Source: Pseudomonas saxonica
Lineage (GTDB): Bacteria; Pseudomonadota; Gammaproteobacteria; Pseudomonadales; Pseudomonadaceae
DNA: 64,000 bases
Reading direction: 5' to 3'
Assembly (NCBI RefSeq): GCF_007858365.1
Contig: NZ_VFIO01000003.1
Span: 372,001 to 436,000, forward strand
Made by a program: the position numbers and the translations under genes
The notes under the pieces: model-generated
What the model was told of the DNA's origin: nothing
Seen by the model: the letters and a program-made list of their open reading frames with translations, nothing else
Databases searched by the model: none
Shown here: piece after piece, positions 54,052-64,000 of the stretch
Layout of the letters: the number at the start of each line of letters is the position of its first letter
Position numbering within the stretch: the stretch's first letter is position 1

Positions 54052-55104
54052 TTACAGCGCTGACAACCCTTCAATCAACGCCGCATTCTGCTCCGGCGTC
54101 CCAATGCTGATACGCAAGAACTGTGCGATACGCAGTTGCTTGAAGTGACGCACGATCACCCCCTGCCCCCGCAACTTCGCAGCCAGCGCACCGGCATCAT
54201 GCTCCGGGTGACGAGCAAAGATGAAGTTGGCCGCCGACGGCAGCACCTCAAACCCCAGCGCCTGCAACTGACCCACGAGTTGCTCGCGGCTATCCATCAC
54301 CAGCTGGCAGGTGTGATCAAAATACTCACGGTCAGCAAACGCTGCCGCTGCTCCAGCAATCGCGATGCGATCCAGAGGATAGGAGTTGAAGCTGTTCTTG
54401 ATCCGCTCCAGCGCTTCAATCAGGTCTGGATGGCCCACAGCCAATCCAACTCGCAGACCGGCCAGAGAGCGCGACTTGGACAAGGTTTGCGTCACCAACA
54501 GATTCGGATAGCGACCGACCAAGCTGATGGCCGTCTCACCCCCAAAGTCGATGTAGGCTTCGTCCACCACGACCACAGAATCCGGGCTGGCCAACAGAAT
54601 CTGCTCAATGGCTTGCAGTGCCAACAAGCAACCCGTCGGCGCGTTGGGGTTCGGAAAAATAATCCCGCCATTGGCCTTGGCATAGTCCGCAGGCTGAATC
54701 TGGAACTGCTCATCCAGTGGCACCGCATCAAACTCAATGCCATACAAACCGCAGTAAACCGGATAGAAGCTGTAGCTGATGTCCGGAAACAACAGCGGCT
54801 TGTCGTGCTGGAACAAACCGTTAAACACATGGGCCAGCACTTCGTCAGACCCATTCCCCAGAAACACCTGATCGGTCTGTACGCCGTAATACTCAGCCAC
54901 AGCCTGCTTGAGCAGGTCACTGTTGGGATCCGGATATAAACGCAGGTCGTCGTTAATCTCGGCCTGCATCGCTGCCAGCGCTTTAGGCGAAGGCCCGTAA
55001 GGGTTTTCGTTAGTGTTGAGTTTGACCAGTTTGGTCAACTTCGGTTGTTCACCCGGCACATAAGGCACCAGTTCTTTAACGAACGGACTCCAGAATTTGC
55101 TCAT
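54052..55104 (-). CDS. hisC: Histidinol-phosphate aminotransferase
   Basis: A 350-residue PLP-dependent class I/II aminotransferase making histidinol phosphate. The N-terminal [13 protein letters not shown] is the HisC signature, [10 protein letters not shown] binds PLP, and the catalytic Lys is in [18 protein letters not shown] (about residue 209). It lies 2 bp after hisD, in the same direction. Confidence 0.96.
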   Translation of the reverse strand: MSKFWSPFVKELVPYVPGEQPKLTKLVKLNTNENPYGPSPKALAAMQAEINDDLRLYPDPNSDLLKQAVAEYYGVQTDQVFLGNGSDEVLAHVFNGLFQHDKPLLFPDISYSFYPVYCGLYGIEFDAVPLDEQFQIQPADYAKANGGIIFPNPNAPTGCLLALQAIEQILLASPDSVVVVDEAYIDFGGETAISLVGRYPNLLVTQTLSKSRSLAGLRVGLAVGHPDLIEALERIKNSFNSYPLDRIAIAGAAAAFADREYFDHTCQLVMDSREQLVGQLQALGFEVLPSAANFIFARHPEHDAGALAAKLRGQGVIVRHFKQLRIAQFLRISIGTPEQNAALIEGLSAL

Positions 55105-55106
55105 GC

Positions 55107-56435
55107 TTATTGCCCCTGCTCGGTGTCAGCGATGATTCGGTATTCAGCGCTGCGGGCGTGCCCGGTCAGCGATTCGCCACGCGCCAGAATTGAGGCGGTT
55201 TTACCTAGCTCCGATGCGCCTTGCTCGGAGCAGAAGATGATCGAGGAGCGTTTCTGGAAGTCGTACACGCCCAGCGGCGAGGAGAAACGCGCGGTGCCGG
55301 AAGTCGGCAGCACGTGGTTAGGCCCGGCGCAATAATCACCCAGGGCTTCAGAGGTGTGACGGCCCATGAAGATGGCACCCGCATGACGGATTTGCGGCAA
55401 CCAGGCTTGAGGGTCAGCCACTGAGAGCTCCAGGTGCTCCGGAGCAATGCGGTTGGACACGTCAATCGCCTGCTGCAAGTCCTTGACCAGAATCAAGGCG
55501 CCACGGCCTTTGATCGAAGTTTCGATTATCTCGGCACGTTCCATGGTCGGCAGCAGCTTGGCAATACTGGCTGCGACTTTGTCGAGGAACTCTGCATCCG
55601 GGCTGACCAAAATAGCTTGCGCATCTTCGTCATGCTCAGCTTGGGAGAACAGGTCCATGGCGATCCAGTCCGGATCCGTCTGACCATCACACACCACCAG
55701 AATCTCCGATGGCCCGGCGATCATGTCGATGCCCACTTGACCGAACACGTGACGCTTGGCCGTGGCCACATAGATGTTGCCAGGGCCTACCACTTTGTCG
55801 ACTTTGGGTACGCTTTCAGTGCCGTACGCCAGCGCAGCAACCGCTTGAGCACCACCGATGGTGAACACCCGATCAACGCCGGCAATGCAGGCCGCCGCCA
55901 ATACCAGTTCGTTGATTTCACCGCGCGGGGTCGGAACAACCATGACCACTTCAGTCACGCCGGCCACTTTGGCCGGGATTGCATTCATCAATACCGACGA
56001 CGGGTATGAAGCTTTACCACCCGGCACGTACAGGCCTGCACGATCCAGAGGCGTAACTTTCTGGCCCAGCACCGTGCCATCGGCTTCGGTGTAGCTCCAG
56101 GAATCCTGCTTCTGTTTTTCGTGGTAGCTGCGCACGCGTTGAGCGGCTTTTTCCAGTGCCTCACGCTGAGGCACGGTGATGCGGGTCAAGGCCAATTCCA
56201 GACGCTCGCGCGGCAGAATCAAGTCGGCCATTGAATTCACGGTCAACCCGTCAAAGCGCTGAGTAAATTCAACCAGCGCCGCGTCTCCGCGTTCGCGCAC
56301 CGCTTTGATAATGTCGAGTACGCGCTGATTGACCGAGTCGTCTGACACACTTTCCCAGCTCAGCAGATGATCCAGATGCTGCGCGAAATCCGGGTCAGCA
56401 GCGTTGAGTCGGCGAATTGCAGTGGGAGCGGTCAT
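55107..56435 (-). CDS. hisD: Histidinol dehydrogenase
   Basis: A 442-residue zinc enzyme oxidising histidinol to histidine with NAD. Motifs include [56 protein letters not shown] and [20 protein letters not shown] start at [17 protein letters not shown], the family-typical N-terminus, rather than 24 codons upstream. It is 160 bp after hisG. Confidence 0.96.
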   Translation of the reverse strand: MTAPTAIRRLNAADPDFAQHLDHLLSWESVSDDSVNQRVLDIIKAVRERGDAALVEFTQRFDGLTVNSMADLILPRERLELALTRITVPQREALEKAAQRVRSYHEKQKQDSWSYTEADGTVLGQKVTPLDRAGLYVPGGKASYPSSVLMNAIPAKVAGVTEVVMVVPTPRGEINELVLAAACIAGVDRVFTIGGAQAVAALAYGTESVPKVDKVVGPGNIYVATAKRHVFGQVGIDMIAGPSEILVVCDGQTDPDWIAMDLFSQAEHDEDAQAILVSPDAEFLDKVAASIAKLLPTMERAEIIETSIKGRGALILVKDLQQAIDVSNRIAPEHLELSVADPQAWLPQIRHAGAIFMGRHTSEALGDYCAGPNHVLPTSGTARFSSPLGVYDFQKRSSIIFCSEQGASELGKTASILARGESLTGHARSAEYRIIADTEQGQ

Positions 56436-56595
56436 AGCGAGGGCCTCGGTAATGGGCGTTAGCTTGGAATGGTTTTTTGCAAGGATCAGGCACGGCAAGA
56501 CTACCAAGCCATCCGCGTGGGTACCTGAAATTTCTGGCTATTACGCGGATGGATGGGCGCGACATCAGGGATTAGACCCTGGTCGCGCAGGTGAG

Positions 56596-57231
56596 TCAGC
56601 CGCGGTGTCGCGACTCCACTGCTTTGCGCAGGGTGTCGATCAGGGCTTGAATTCGGGCGTGCTGCATTTTCATCGAGGCCTTGTTAACCACCAGACGGGA
56701 GCTGATGGCGGCAATGAATTCCTGAGGTTCCAGGCCATTGGCACGCAAGGTGTTACCGGTATCGACCACGTCGATGATTTTGTCGGCCAGGCCAATCAAT
56801 GGCGCCAGCTCCATCGAGCCATACAGCTTGATGATGTCGACCTGACGGCCTTGTTCGGCGTAGTAGCGCTTGGCAACGTTGACGAACTTGGTGGCAATGC
56901 GCAGGCGGCCTTTAGGTTCAGGCACACCGATGGCTCCGGCGGTCATCAGCTTGCACTGGGCAATCTGGAGGTCGAGTGGCTCGTAAAGACCCTGGCCACC
57001 GTATTCCATCAGCACGTCTTTACCGGCAACACCGAGGTCGGCAGCACCATGTTCAACGTAAGTCGGCACATCGGTCGCACGTACAATCAGCAGGCGGACG
57101 TCTGGCTGTGAGGTCGGGATGATCAGCTTGCGGCTTTTGTCCGGATTCTCGGTCGGCACAATGCCTGCTTCAGCCAGAAGCGGCAGGGTGTCGTCAAGGA
57201 TACGGCCCTTGGACAGTGCAATGGTCAACAT
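56596..57231 (-). CDS. hisG: ATP phosphoribosyltransferase, short form
   Basis: A 211-residue HisG, first step of histidine synthesis. It begins [19 protein letters not shown] and carries the PRPP-site segment [16 protein letters not shown]. It lacks the C-terminal regulatory domain, so it is the short form that needs HisZ; hisZ is not in this window. A 23-bp perfect palindrome lies 60 bp upstream. Confidence 0.96.
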   Translation of the reverse strand: MLTIALSKGRILDDTLPLLAEAGIVPTENPDKSRKLIIPTSQPDVRLLIVRATDVPTYVEHGAADLGVAGKDVLMEYGGQGLYEPLDLQIAQCKLMTAGAIGVPEPKGRLRIATKFVNVAKRYYAEQGRQVDIIKLYGSMELAPLIGLADKIIDVVDTGNTLRANGLEPQEFIAAISSRLVVNKASMKMQHARIQALIDTLRKAVESRHRG

Positions 57232-57291
57232 GGGAAACGTAAGTCCTTATCAGGGTACTTTTGCCCGTACGCAATCGGCGCCGGACAAGCA

Positions 57292-57314
57292 TCGAGCCTG
57301 ATAATCAGGCTCGA
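57292..57314. promoter_or_regulatory. Perfect 11-1-11 palindrome between murA and hisG
   Basis: TCGAGCCTGAT and its exact complement ATCAGGCTCGA flank a single A. It lies about 100 bp past the murA stop and 60 bp before hisG. Without a T-run it is unlikely to be a plain terminator; an operator or mRNA hairpin is possible. Confidence 0.5.
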
Positions 57315-57414
57315 CTTGAACGATTCAAGGCCAGGTAAGATAACGCGTGTACGCCGTTACGTCACCTGACAGCTGGACACGATCCATGTGCCCATGAGGC
57401 CAAACGCCAACAAA

Positions 57415-58951
<1,537 letters not shown>

Positions 58952-58996
58952 GCTCAACCTCAATCGGCGCCTAACGCGCGCGGGTCGGCCATCATA

Positions 58997-59052
58997 CAAA
59001 AAAGCCCCGCGCCTGCGAACCCCACTTAACAGGACTCTGACGGGGGGCTTTG
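58997..59052 (-). terminator. Possible terminator after mlaB
   Basis: On the minus strand AAAGCCCCCCG pairs imperfectly with CGCGGGGCTTTTTT across a long loop. A T-run follows, so it could end part of the mla transcripts before ibaG. Confidence 0.45.
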
Positions 59053-59065
59053 CTGTATGTGGCGA

Positions 59066-59371
59066 TTAATGGTGTGCCAACAACTCGGTCAAACCCGACA
59101 CTTGGGCGATTTCGCGCATGTCTTCGGGTAATCCACGAATGCTTAATGACTTGTTCTGGGCGTCTGCGTCCCGGATAAAGCACAACAGCAGCGACAAACC
59201 CACGCTGCTGGATTTAATGACCGCAGAGCAATCCACCACCAGGGCTTTGGCCAAGGCTTTTTTGATCAGCGCCTGACCTTCCTTGCGTAAACGAGGACCG
59301 GTCTGATAATCGAGTACGCCACTGAGGCGCAATTCGCTTTCGCCGGCCAGGGTGATGGCGGCTTCACTCAT
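59066..59371 (-). CDS. mlaB: STAS-domain protein MlaB
   Basis: A 101-residue STAS protein, the cytoplasmic accessory subunit of the MlaFEDB transporter. The core ALVVDCSAVIKSSSVGLSLLL shows the STAS fold and the conserved Ser/Thr region. Its start overlaps the mlaC stop by 4 bp. Confidence 0.92.
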   Translation of the reverse strand: MSEAAITLAGESELRLSGVLDYQTGPRLRKEGQALIKKALAKALVVDCSAVIKSSSVGLSLLLCFIRDADAQNKSLSIRGLPEDMREIAQVSGLTELLAHH

Positions 59372-60015
59372 TGGCTCAGCTTCTCATCGGTTTTTTCCTT
59401 GGCTTTGGCGACTTCGCCAGCCCAGTTATCGATGGTCTTGTCCAGATTGTTGCCGTTACGGCTCATGGCATCAGCGAACTGATCGCGGAACAACTTGCCG
59501 ATGTTGATGCCATTAATGATGACGTTACGCACCTTCCACTCGCCATTCACCTTATTAAGGGTATAGGACAACGGATAGATAGCGCCCTTCTCACCCTTCA
59601 CGGTCATATCAACGCTGGTGCGATCGCCGCTTTCATCCTTGGCAGGAGAAACAGTGATGCCTTCGTTCTTGAACTCAAGCAAGGCGTTGCCATAGAACTG
59701 CATCAGGCTGCGCTTGAAGTTTTCTTGAAAGCGCTGCATTTGCGCAGGGGTGGCGTTACGCGAATATTTCACGGTCATGATGCTTCGCGAAATACCATCA
59801 ACATCCACAACAGGGCCAACGATGTTGTTCAGAGCATCGTAAAACTTGGCTGGATTTTGCTTGTACTGCTCTTTATTAGCAGCCAGATCGGCCAGCAGCC
59901 GTGTGGTCGTATCAGAAACGATGTCATGGGCAGACTGGCCCGGTGCGGCGTTAGCCATCATCGGCAGTGCGGCTGCCAGAATAACCAGCAGGCCACGGCG
60001 CAAGAGAGAAATCAT
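59368..60015 (-). CDS. mlaC: Periplasmic phospholipid-binding protein MlaC
   Basis: A 215-residue soluble lipid carrier between the outer-membrane MlaA and inner-membrane MlaFEDB. A signal peptide ends at MANA (residue 24). The family sequence IVGPVVDVDGISRSIMTVKYSR and WKVRNVIINGINIGKLFRDQF are clear. It lies 11 bp after mlaD. Confidence 0.95.
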   Translation of the reverse strand: MISLLRRGLLVILAAALPMMANAAPGQSAHDIVSDTTTRLLADLAANKEQYKQNPAKFYDALNNIVGPVVDVDGISRSIMTVKYSRNATPAQMQRFQENFKRSLMQFYGNALLEFKNEGITVSPAKDESGDRTSVDMTVKGEKGAIYPLSYTLNKVNGEWKVRNVIINGINIGKLFRDQFADAMSRNGNNLDKTIDNWAGEVAKAKEKTDEKLSQ

Positions 60016-60026
60016 CTAAAAGCTCC

Positions 60027-60494
60027 TTATTTGGCTTCTTTGCTAACGGTATTCATCAGAAATTTTCCGATCAGATCTTCAAGCACCAGGGACGACTGGG
60101 TGTCGTGAATGGTGCCGCCATCTTTCAGCAGGGTGTCATCGCCACCGACGCTGATACCGATGTATTTCTCGCCCAGCAGACCCGCCGTGAGAATAGACGC
60201 TGTCGAGTCGGTCGGCAGGTTATCGACGCTCTTGTCGACTTGTAAGGTGACGCGGGCCGTGAAGTTGTCACGGTCCAGGTCGATCGCCGTGACCTTGCCG
60301 ATAGTCACGCCCGCCATAGTGACCTTGGCGCGCACGGTCAGACCGGCGATGTTGTCAAAGTAAGCGTAGAGCTTATAAGTGTCGGTGCTGGCCGTCGGAG
60401 ACAGTCCACTGACTCGCAGGGCAAGCAACAATAAAGCCAGGATGCCAGCCAGCAAAAACAGGCCGACACCGATTTCCATGGTGCGGTTTTGCAT
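60027..60494 (-). CDS. mlaD: MCE-domain protein MlaD
   Basis: A 155-residue protein with one N-terminal membrane anchor (about residues 8-28) and an MCE domain (about 40-120; YFDNIAGLTVRAKVTMAGVTIG). It forms the hexameric periplasmic ring of the Mla transporter. Its start and the mlaE stop share one base. Confidence 0.96.
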   Translation of the reverse strand: MQNRTMEIGVGLFLLAGILALLLLALRVSGLSPTASTDTYKLYAYFDNIAGLTVRAKVTMAGVTIGKVTAIDLDRDNFTARVTLQVDKSVDNLPTDSTASILTAGLLGEKYIGISVGGDDTLLKDGGTIHDTQSSLVLEDLIGKFLMNTVSKEAK

Positions 60495-61291
60495 CAGAAA
60501 TCTCCAAACATCAAGGCAGTCAAAATAAAGTCCAGCCCGAGGACTGCCAGCGAGGCATACACCACGGTCTTGGTAGTGGCACGGCTGATCCCCTCTGAAG
60601 TGGGCTCACAGTCATAACCTTGAAACACAGCAATCCAGGTCACCACAAAGGCAAACACGATGCTTTTGATGATCCCGTTGAGCACATCACCACTGAAGGT
60701 CACGCTGTTTTGCATGTTTGCCCAGTACGAGCCGTCATAAACGCCCAACCAGTCGACCGCCACCCACGAACCGCCCCAGATCCCGACCACGCTGAAAATC
60801 ATCGCCAGCAGCGGCAGGGAAATAAAACCGGCCCACAAGCGAGGCGCAATGATGTACTTGAGCGGGTCCACACCGATCATTTCAAGGCTGGACAATTGCT
60901 CGCTGGATTTCATGTTGCCGATTTCAGCGGTCAGGGCTGAGCCCGCCCGCCCGGCAAACAACAGCGCAGTCACCACGGGTCCCAGTTCACGTAACAGGGT
61001 CAGGGCAACCATCTGCCCGACAGCCTGCTCGGAACCATAACTGGACAAAATGCTGAAACCTTGCAAGGCCAGCACCATGCCGATAAACACCCCGGACACG
61101 ACGATGATGACCAGCGACATGACGCCAACAGAGTGCAATTGCTTGAGCAATAGCCCAAACATGCCGCCGATGCCACCACGCCCCAGCAAAGCGTGAAACA
61201 GGAAGATCACCGAACGCCCCAAGACCGAAACCATGTCGATCCCGGCCCGGCCAAATAACGCGATGCGGTCCATTATTGAATGCTTGCGCAT
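60494..61291 (-). CDS. mlaE: ABC permease MlaE
   Basis: A 265-residue MlaE-family permease with several membrane helices and the conserved [21 protein letters not shown] and [21 protein letters not shown] segments. It carries phospholipid across the inner membrane for outer-membrane asymmetry. It overlaps both neighbours by one base. Confidence 0.96.
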   Translation of the reverse strand: MRKHSIMDRIALFGRAGIDMVSVLGRSVIFLFHALLGRGGIGGMFGLLLKQLHSVGVMSLVIIVVSGVFIGMVLALQGFSILSSYGSEQAVGQMVALTLLRELGPVVTALLFAGRAGSALTAEIGNMKSSEQLSSLEMIGVDPLKYIIAPRLWAGFISLPLLAMIFSVVGIWGGSWVAVDWLGVYDGSYWANMQNSVTFSGDVLNGIIKSIVFAFVVTWIAVFQGYDCEPTSEGISRATTKTVVYASLAVLGLDFILTALMFGDF

Positions 61292-62100
61292 CAGCGCTTC
61301 CCCAGTAAATCGGTTCGGTAGTCCGACGCCGGAAAGTGAAACGGAACAGGACCGTCCGGGTCGCCGTTCATAAATTGACGAATACGCGGGTTATCGGCAT
61401 TCATCAGTTCTTCTGGCGTACCCTGCCCCAGCACCTGACCATCACCCACCACGTAGAGATAGTCAGCAATACTCGCGGTTTCAGCCAGATCGTGCGAAAC
61501 AACAATACTGGTGATACCCAGCGCATCATTGAGCAAGCGTATCAGACGCACCAGAACACCCATTGCGATAGGGTCTTGCCCGACAAACGGCTCGTCATAC
61601 ATCAGGATTTGCGGGTCAAGGGCAATGGCCCGTGCCAGGGCAACTCGACGTTTCATGCCGCCGGACAGCTCATCCGGCATCAGATTGATGGCTCCGCGCA
61701 GTCCCACTGCCTGCAACTTGAGCAGCACGATGTCGCGAATCATTTCTTCAGGCAAATGGGTATGAACACGTAGCGGAAAGGCTACGTTTTCAAATACGTC
61801 CAGATCGGTGAACAACGCACCGCTCTGAAACAAAACGCCCATGTGCTTGCGCGCATCAAACAGGTCACTGCGCGACAGCGTCGGCAGGTTCTGACCGTTG
61901 ACCCACACTTCACCGCTGCTGGGACGCAGTTGCATCCCCATCAAACGCAAAAGGGTAGTCTTGCCACAGCCCGAAGGGCCCATGATCCCAGTGACTTTGC
62001 CACGCGGGATCAAAATATCGACATTATTGAAGATGCTGCGCGTGCCGCGCTTGAAGGACACTCCCTTCAGCTCGACCGCGTAGGCGTTATCAGCGCTCAT
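61291..62100 (-). CDS. mlaF: ABC ATPase MlaF
   Basis: A 269-residue ATPase. Walker [10 protein letters not shown] is at residues 41-49, the signature [15 protein letters not shown] near 145, and Walker B ILMYDEPF near 168. It is the first gene of mlaFEDCB and is divergent from kdsD across 295 bp that hold a -10 box for kdsD but nothing else I can name. Confidence 0.96.
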   Translation of the reverse strand: MSADNAYAVELKGVSFKRGTRSIFNNVDILIPRGKVTGIMGPSGCGKTTLLRLMGMQLRPSSGEVWVNGQNLPTLSRSDLFDARKHMGVLFQSGALFTDLDVFENVAFPLRVHTHLPEEMIRDIVLLKLQAVGLRGAINLMPDELSGGMKRRVALARAIALDPQILMYDEPFVGQDPIAMGVLVRLIRLLNDALGITSIVVSHDLAETASIADYLYVVGDGQVLGQGTPEELMNADNPRIRQFMNGDPDGPVPFHFPASDYRTDLLGKR

Positions 62101-62356
62101 CTAAACTCCTTGCGATGCAGCCTCTGCCTCTCACTCGGACACCCGGCTCCTTCAGTAAAAAGAAGCATGCTCCCTGAGCGGGCCGAACTGGCGGCGAACT
62201 ATACCACTGCTCTTACTGACCGCCCAAGGCCGAAGGAGTGCCCTGTAAGCATCCAGACAGCGAAATTAATCCCATTGAGCACCAAGGCCGTGACCTCTTT
62301 ACAGGTGCAGACCACAAACTACGACGATCGCGCGTGAGTGATCAGCACATAACCGC

Positions 62357-62362
62357 TATAAT
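62357..62362 (+). promoter_or_regulatory. -10 box of kdsD
   Basis: TATAAT (context CGCTATAATC) lies 34 bp upstream of the kdsD start. No good -35 hexamer is seen. Confidence 0.5.
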
Positions 62363-62395
62363 CTTTGCCTTTTCTCAGGCTACCCGACTTCAAAC

Positions 62396-63370
62396 ATGAG
62401 CCAATCCAGCGACCTGATTCAATCTGCCCAACGCACCATCCGCCTCGAGCTGGAAGCTGTAGAAGGCTTGCTGACCCATATCGACGCTGATTTCGTGAGC
62501 GCTTGCGAGATGATTCTTGCAAGTAAAGGCCGTGTAGTTGTGGTCGGCATGGGCAAGTCCGGGCACATCGGCAATAAAATCGCCGCGACCCTGGCCAGCA
62601 CCGGCACCACTGCTTTCTTCGTCCATCCGGCTGAAGCCAGTCATGGCGACATGGGCATGATTACCCGCGACGACATTATCCTCGCGCTGTCCAATTCCGG
62701 ATCGACCGCTGAAATCGTGACCCTGCTGCCCCTGATCAAGCGCCTGGGCATCAAATTGATCAGCATGACCGGCAATCCCGAATCACCATTGGCCAAAGCC
62801 GCCGATGTCAGCCTGGATGCTCGCGTGGCACAAGAGGCTTGCCCACTCAATCTGGCGCCCACCTCCTCGACCACTGCGGCATTGGTACTGGGCGACGCAC
62901 TGGCCATAGCTTTGCTTGAAGCGCGCGGCTTCACCGCCGAAGACTTTGCTTTTTCCCATCCAGGTGGCGCTCTGGGTCGACGCTTGCTGTTGAAAGTCGA
63001 AAACGTCATGCACTCGGGTGATGAATTGCCGCACGTGGTTCGCGGCACCTTGCTCAAAGATGCGTTGATGGAAATGACCCATAAAGGCCTCGGCATGACC
63101 GTGGTTATAGAAGAAGATGGCCGTCTGGCCGGGATCTTCACCGACGGCGACTTGCGTCGCACGCTGGATCGCGAGATCGATATTCGCAATGCCATCATCG
63201 ACACGGTCATGACCCCACATGGCAAAACGGCACGAGCCGACATGCTCGCAGCCGAAGCCCTGAAGATCATGGAAGACCATAAAATCAGCGCACTGGTGGT
63301 TGTCGACAAGGAAGACCGCCCGGTAGGCGCCTTGAACATGCACGACTTGCTGCGCGCAGGAGTGATGTAA
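62396..63370 (+). CDS. kdsD: Arabinose-5-phosphate isomerase
   Basis: A 324-residue isomerase making arabinose 5-phosphate for KDO in lipopolysaccharide. The SIS domain (about residues 35-175) has VVVGMGKSGHIGNKIAATLA and ALSNSGSTAEIVTLLP; two CBS domains follow (about 205-324). The stop and the kdsC start overlap, so the genes are coupled. Confidence 0.96.
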   Translation: MSQSSDLIQSAQRTIRLELEAVEGLLTHIDADFVSACEMILASKGRVVVVGMGKSGHIGNKIAATLASTGTTAFFVHPAEASHGDMGMITRDDIILALSNSGSTAEIVTLLPLIKRLGIKLISMTGNPESPLAKAADVSLDARVAQEACPLNLAPTSSTTAALVLGDALAIALLEARGFTAEDFAFSHPGGALGRRLLLKVENVMHSGDELPHVVRGTLLKDALMEMTHKGLGMTVVIEEDGRLAGIFTDGDLRRTLDREIDIRNAIIDTVMTPHGKTARADMLAAEALKIMEDHKISALVVVDKEDRPVGALNMHDLLRAGVM

Positions 63371-63894
63371 TGACTCAAGAACTGCTTAAACGCGGTAAAG
63401 GTATTAAGCTGGCCGTCTTCGACGTCGATGGCGTGCTGACAGATGGGCGGCTGTACTTCCTTGAAGACGGCAGCGAATTCAAGTCGTTCAGTACACTCGA
63501 TGGTCAGGGCATTAAAATGCTGATGGCTGCGGGCGTTCAAACAGCCATTATCAGCGGTCGCAAGACGCCTGCGGTTGAGCGTCGCGCGCAAAATCTGGGC
63601 ATCCCACATCTGTATCAGGGCCGCGAAGACAAATTAGTGGTTTTGGACGAGCTTCTCGGCCAACTCAACCTAAGCTATGAGCAGGTTGCTTATTTGGGCG
63701 ACGACTTACCCGACTTGCCGGTTATACGCCGCGTAGGCTTGGGCATGGCGGTTGCCAATGCGGCAAGTTTTGTTCGCCAGCACGCCCATGGGGTTACTCA
63801 GGCGCGAGGCGGCGAAGGTGCAGCGCGCGAATTTTGCGAGCTGATTCTGCGAGCCCAAGGCCGCCTTGATGCTGCCCTCGCCGCCTACCTATAG
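63370..63894 (+). CDS. kdsC: KDO-8-phosphate phosphatase
   Basis: A 174-residue HAD phosphatase releasing KDO from KDO 8-phosphate. The nucleophile motif VFDVDGVLTDG gives Asp18 and Asp20; AIISGRKTPAVERRA and YLGDDLPDLPVI complete the site. It is coupled to kdsD and lies 8 bp before lptC. Confidence 0.96.
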   Translation: MTQELLKRGKGIKLAVFDVDGVLTDGRLYFLEDGSEFKSFSTLDGQGIKMLMAAGVQTAIISGRKTPAVERRAQNLGIPHLYQGREDKLVVLDELLGQLNLSYEQVAYLGDDLPDLPVIRRVGLGMAVANAASFVRQHAHGVTQARGGEGAAREFCELILRAQGRLDAALAAYL

Positions 63895-63902
63895 AGCTTT
63901 AT

Positions 63903-64000
63903 ATGCTGAGCAAAAAGATTCGCAACATCCTGCTATTCACAGTCATTGCCGCGTTGTTCGCGGCTGTTGGCTACTGGAATATCAGCCCGGAACGCTTTCT
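63903..64000 (+). CDS. lptC: LPS export protein LptC (5' part only)
   Basis: Only the first 32 codons are in the window: MLSKKIRNILLFTVIAALFA, then AVGYWNISPERF. This is a short basic N-terminus and a single membrane anchor, as in LptC of the LPS transport bridge. Identity rests on this and on the kdsD-kdsC-lptC order. Confidence 0.85.
   Translation, partial: MLSKKIRNILLFTVIAALFAAVGYWNISPERF

Overview
The window is a 64 kb piece of a Pseudomonas chromosome. The evidence is the gene content and order: mlaFEDCB-ibaG-murA-hisGDC facing kdsD-kdsC-lptC, a fused cysNC behind cysD, algW next to the his block, hmgA-fahA-maiA with a divergent hmgR, Fec-type sigma/anti-sigma/receptor sets, a short LOV photoreceptor, and REP-type palindromes between genes. 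The moderate GC and the overall set would fit a psychrotolerant fluorescens/fragi-like lineage, but that placement is inference. I saw no rRNA, tRNA, CRISPR array, phage or intact insertion sequence.

Region by region. (1) 1-5714: an aromatic-acid/drug efflux operon (outer-membrane lipoprotein, FUSC pump, DUF1656, HlyD adaptor cut by the window edge) with a divergent LysR regulator. (2) 5805-12233: one 2142-residue gene for a DUF6543-type toxin/effector with leucine-rich repeats and a C-terminal NEL E3 ubiquitin ligase domain, preceded by a perfect 10-5-10 palindrome. (3) 12386-15310: a 2-hydroxyacid dehydrogenase, a DMT exporter and an AraC regulator. (4) 15319-23614: two complete iron-starvation cell-surface signalling systems placed head to head, one with a siderophore receptor and one a fecI-fecR-fecA ferric citrate set. 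(5) 23817-25508: an HPF-like ribosome factor, psiE, and yebG, whose perfect LexA box is separated from the gene by a 170-bp palindromic MITE-like element. (6) 25591-31092: an amino-acid dehydrogenase and the homogentisate pathway with its IclR regulator. (7) 31105-34433: a small unknown gene, a candidate structured sRNA, lrgAB with a LysR regulator, and mioC.

(8) 34536-39857: a probable blue-light-response island. It holds a short LOV protein, a PilZ-like protein, a LitR/CarH-type MerR regulator, a membrane-anchored ABM protein, pterin genes folM-folE-folX, a DUF1244 gene and a HopJ-family gene. (9) 40066-47810: trxB, a 31-residue membrane peptide candidate, cysZ, a glycosyltransferase, a glutathione peroxidase, slyD, a DUF3565 gene, pta and a PlsC-type acyltransferase. 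(10) 47947-53861: a cyclase-family hydrolase, cysD-cysNC for sulfate activation, a Nif3-like protein and algW. (11) 54052-64000: hisC-hisD-hisG, murA, ibaG and the Mla lipid-transport operon on the minus strand, then kdsD, kdsC and the start of lptC on the plus strand. This last block joins outer-membrane lipid asymmetry, peptidoglycan precursor and LPS core synthesis.

The points most worth following up are the light-response island, the NEL ligase gene and its palindrome, the MITE-like insertion between the LexA operator and yebG, and a candidate sRNA with an anti-Shine-Dalgarno loop that matches the ribosome-binding site of its neighbour.
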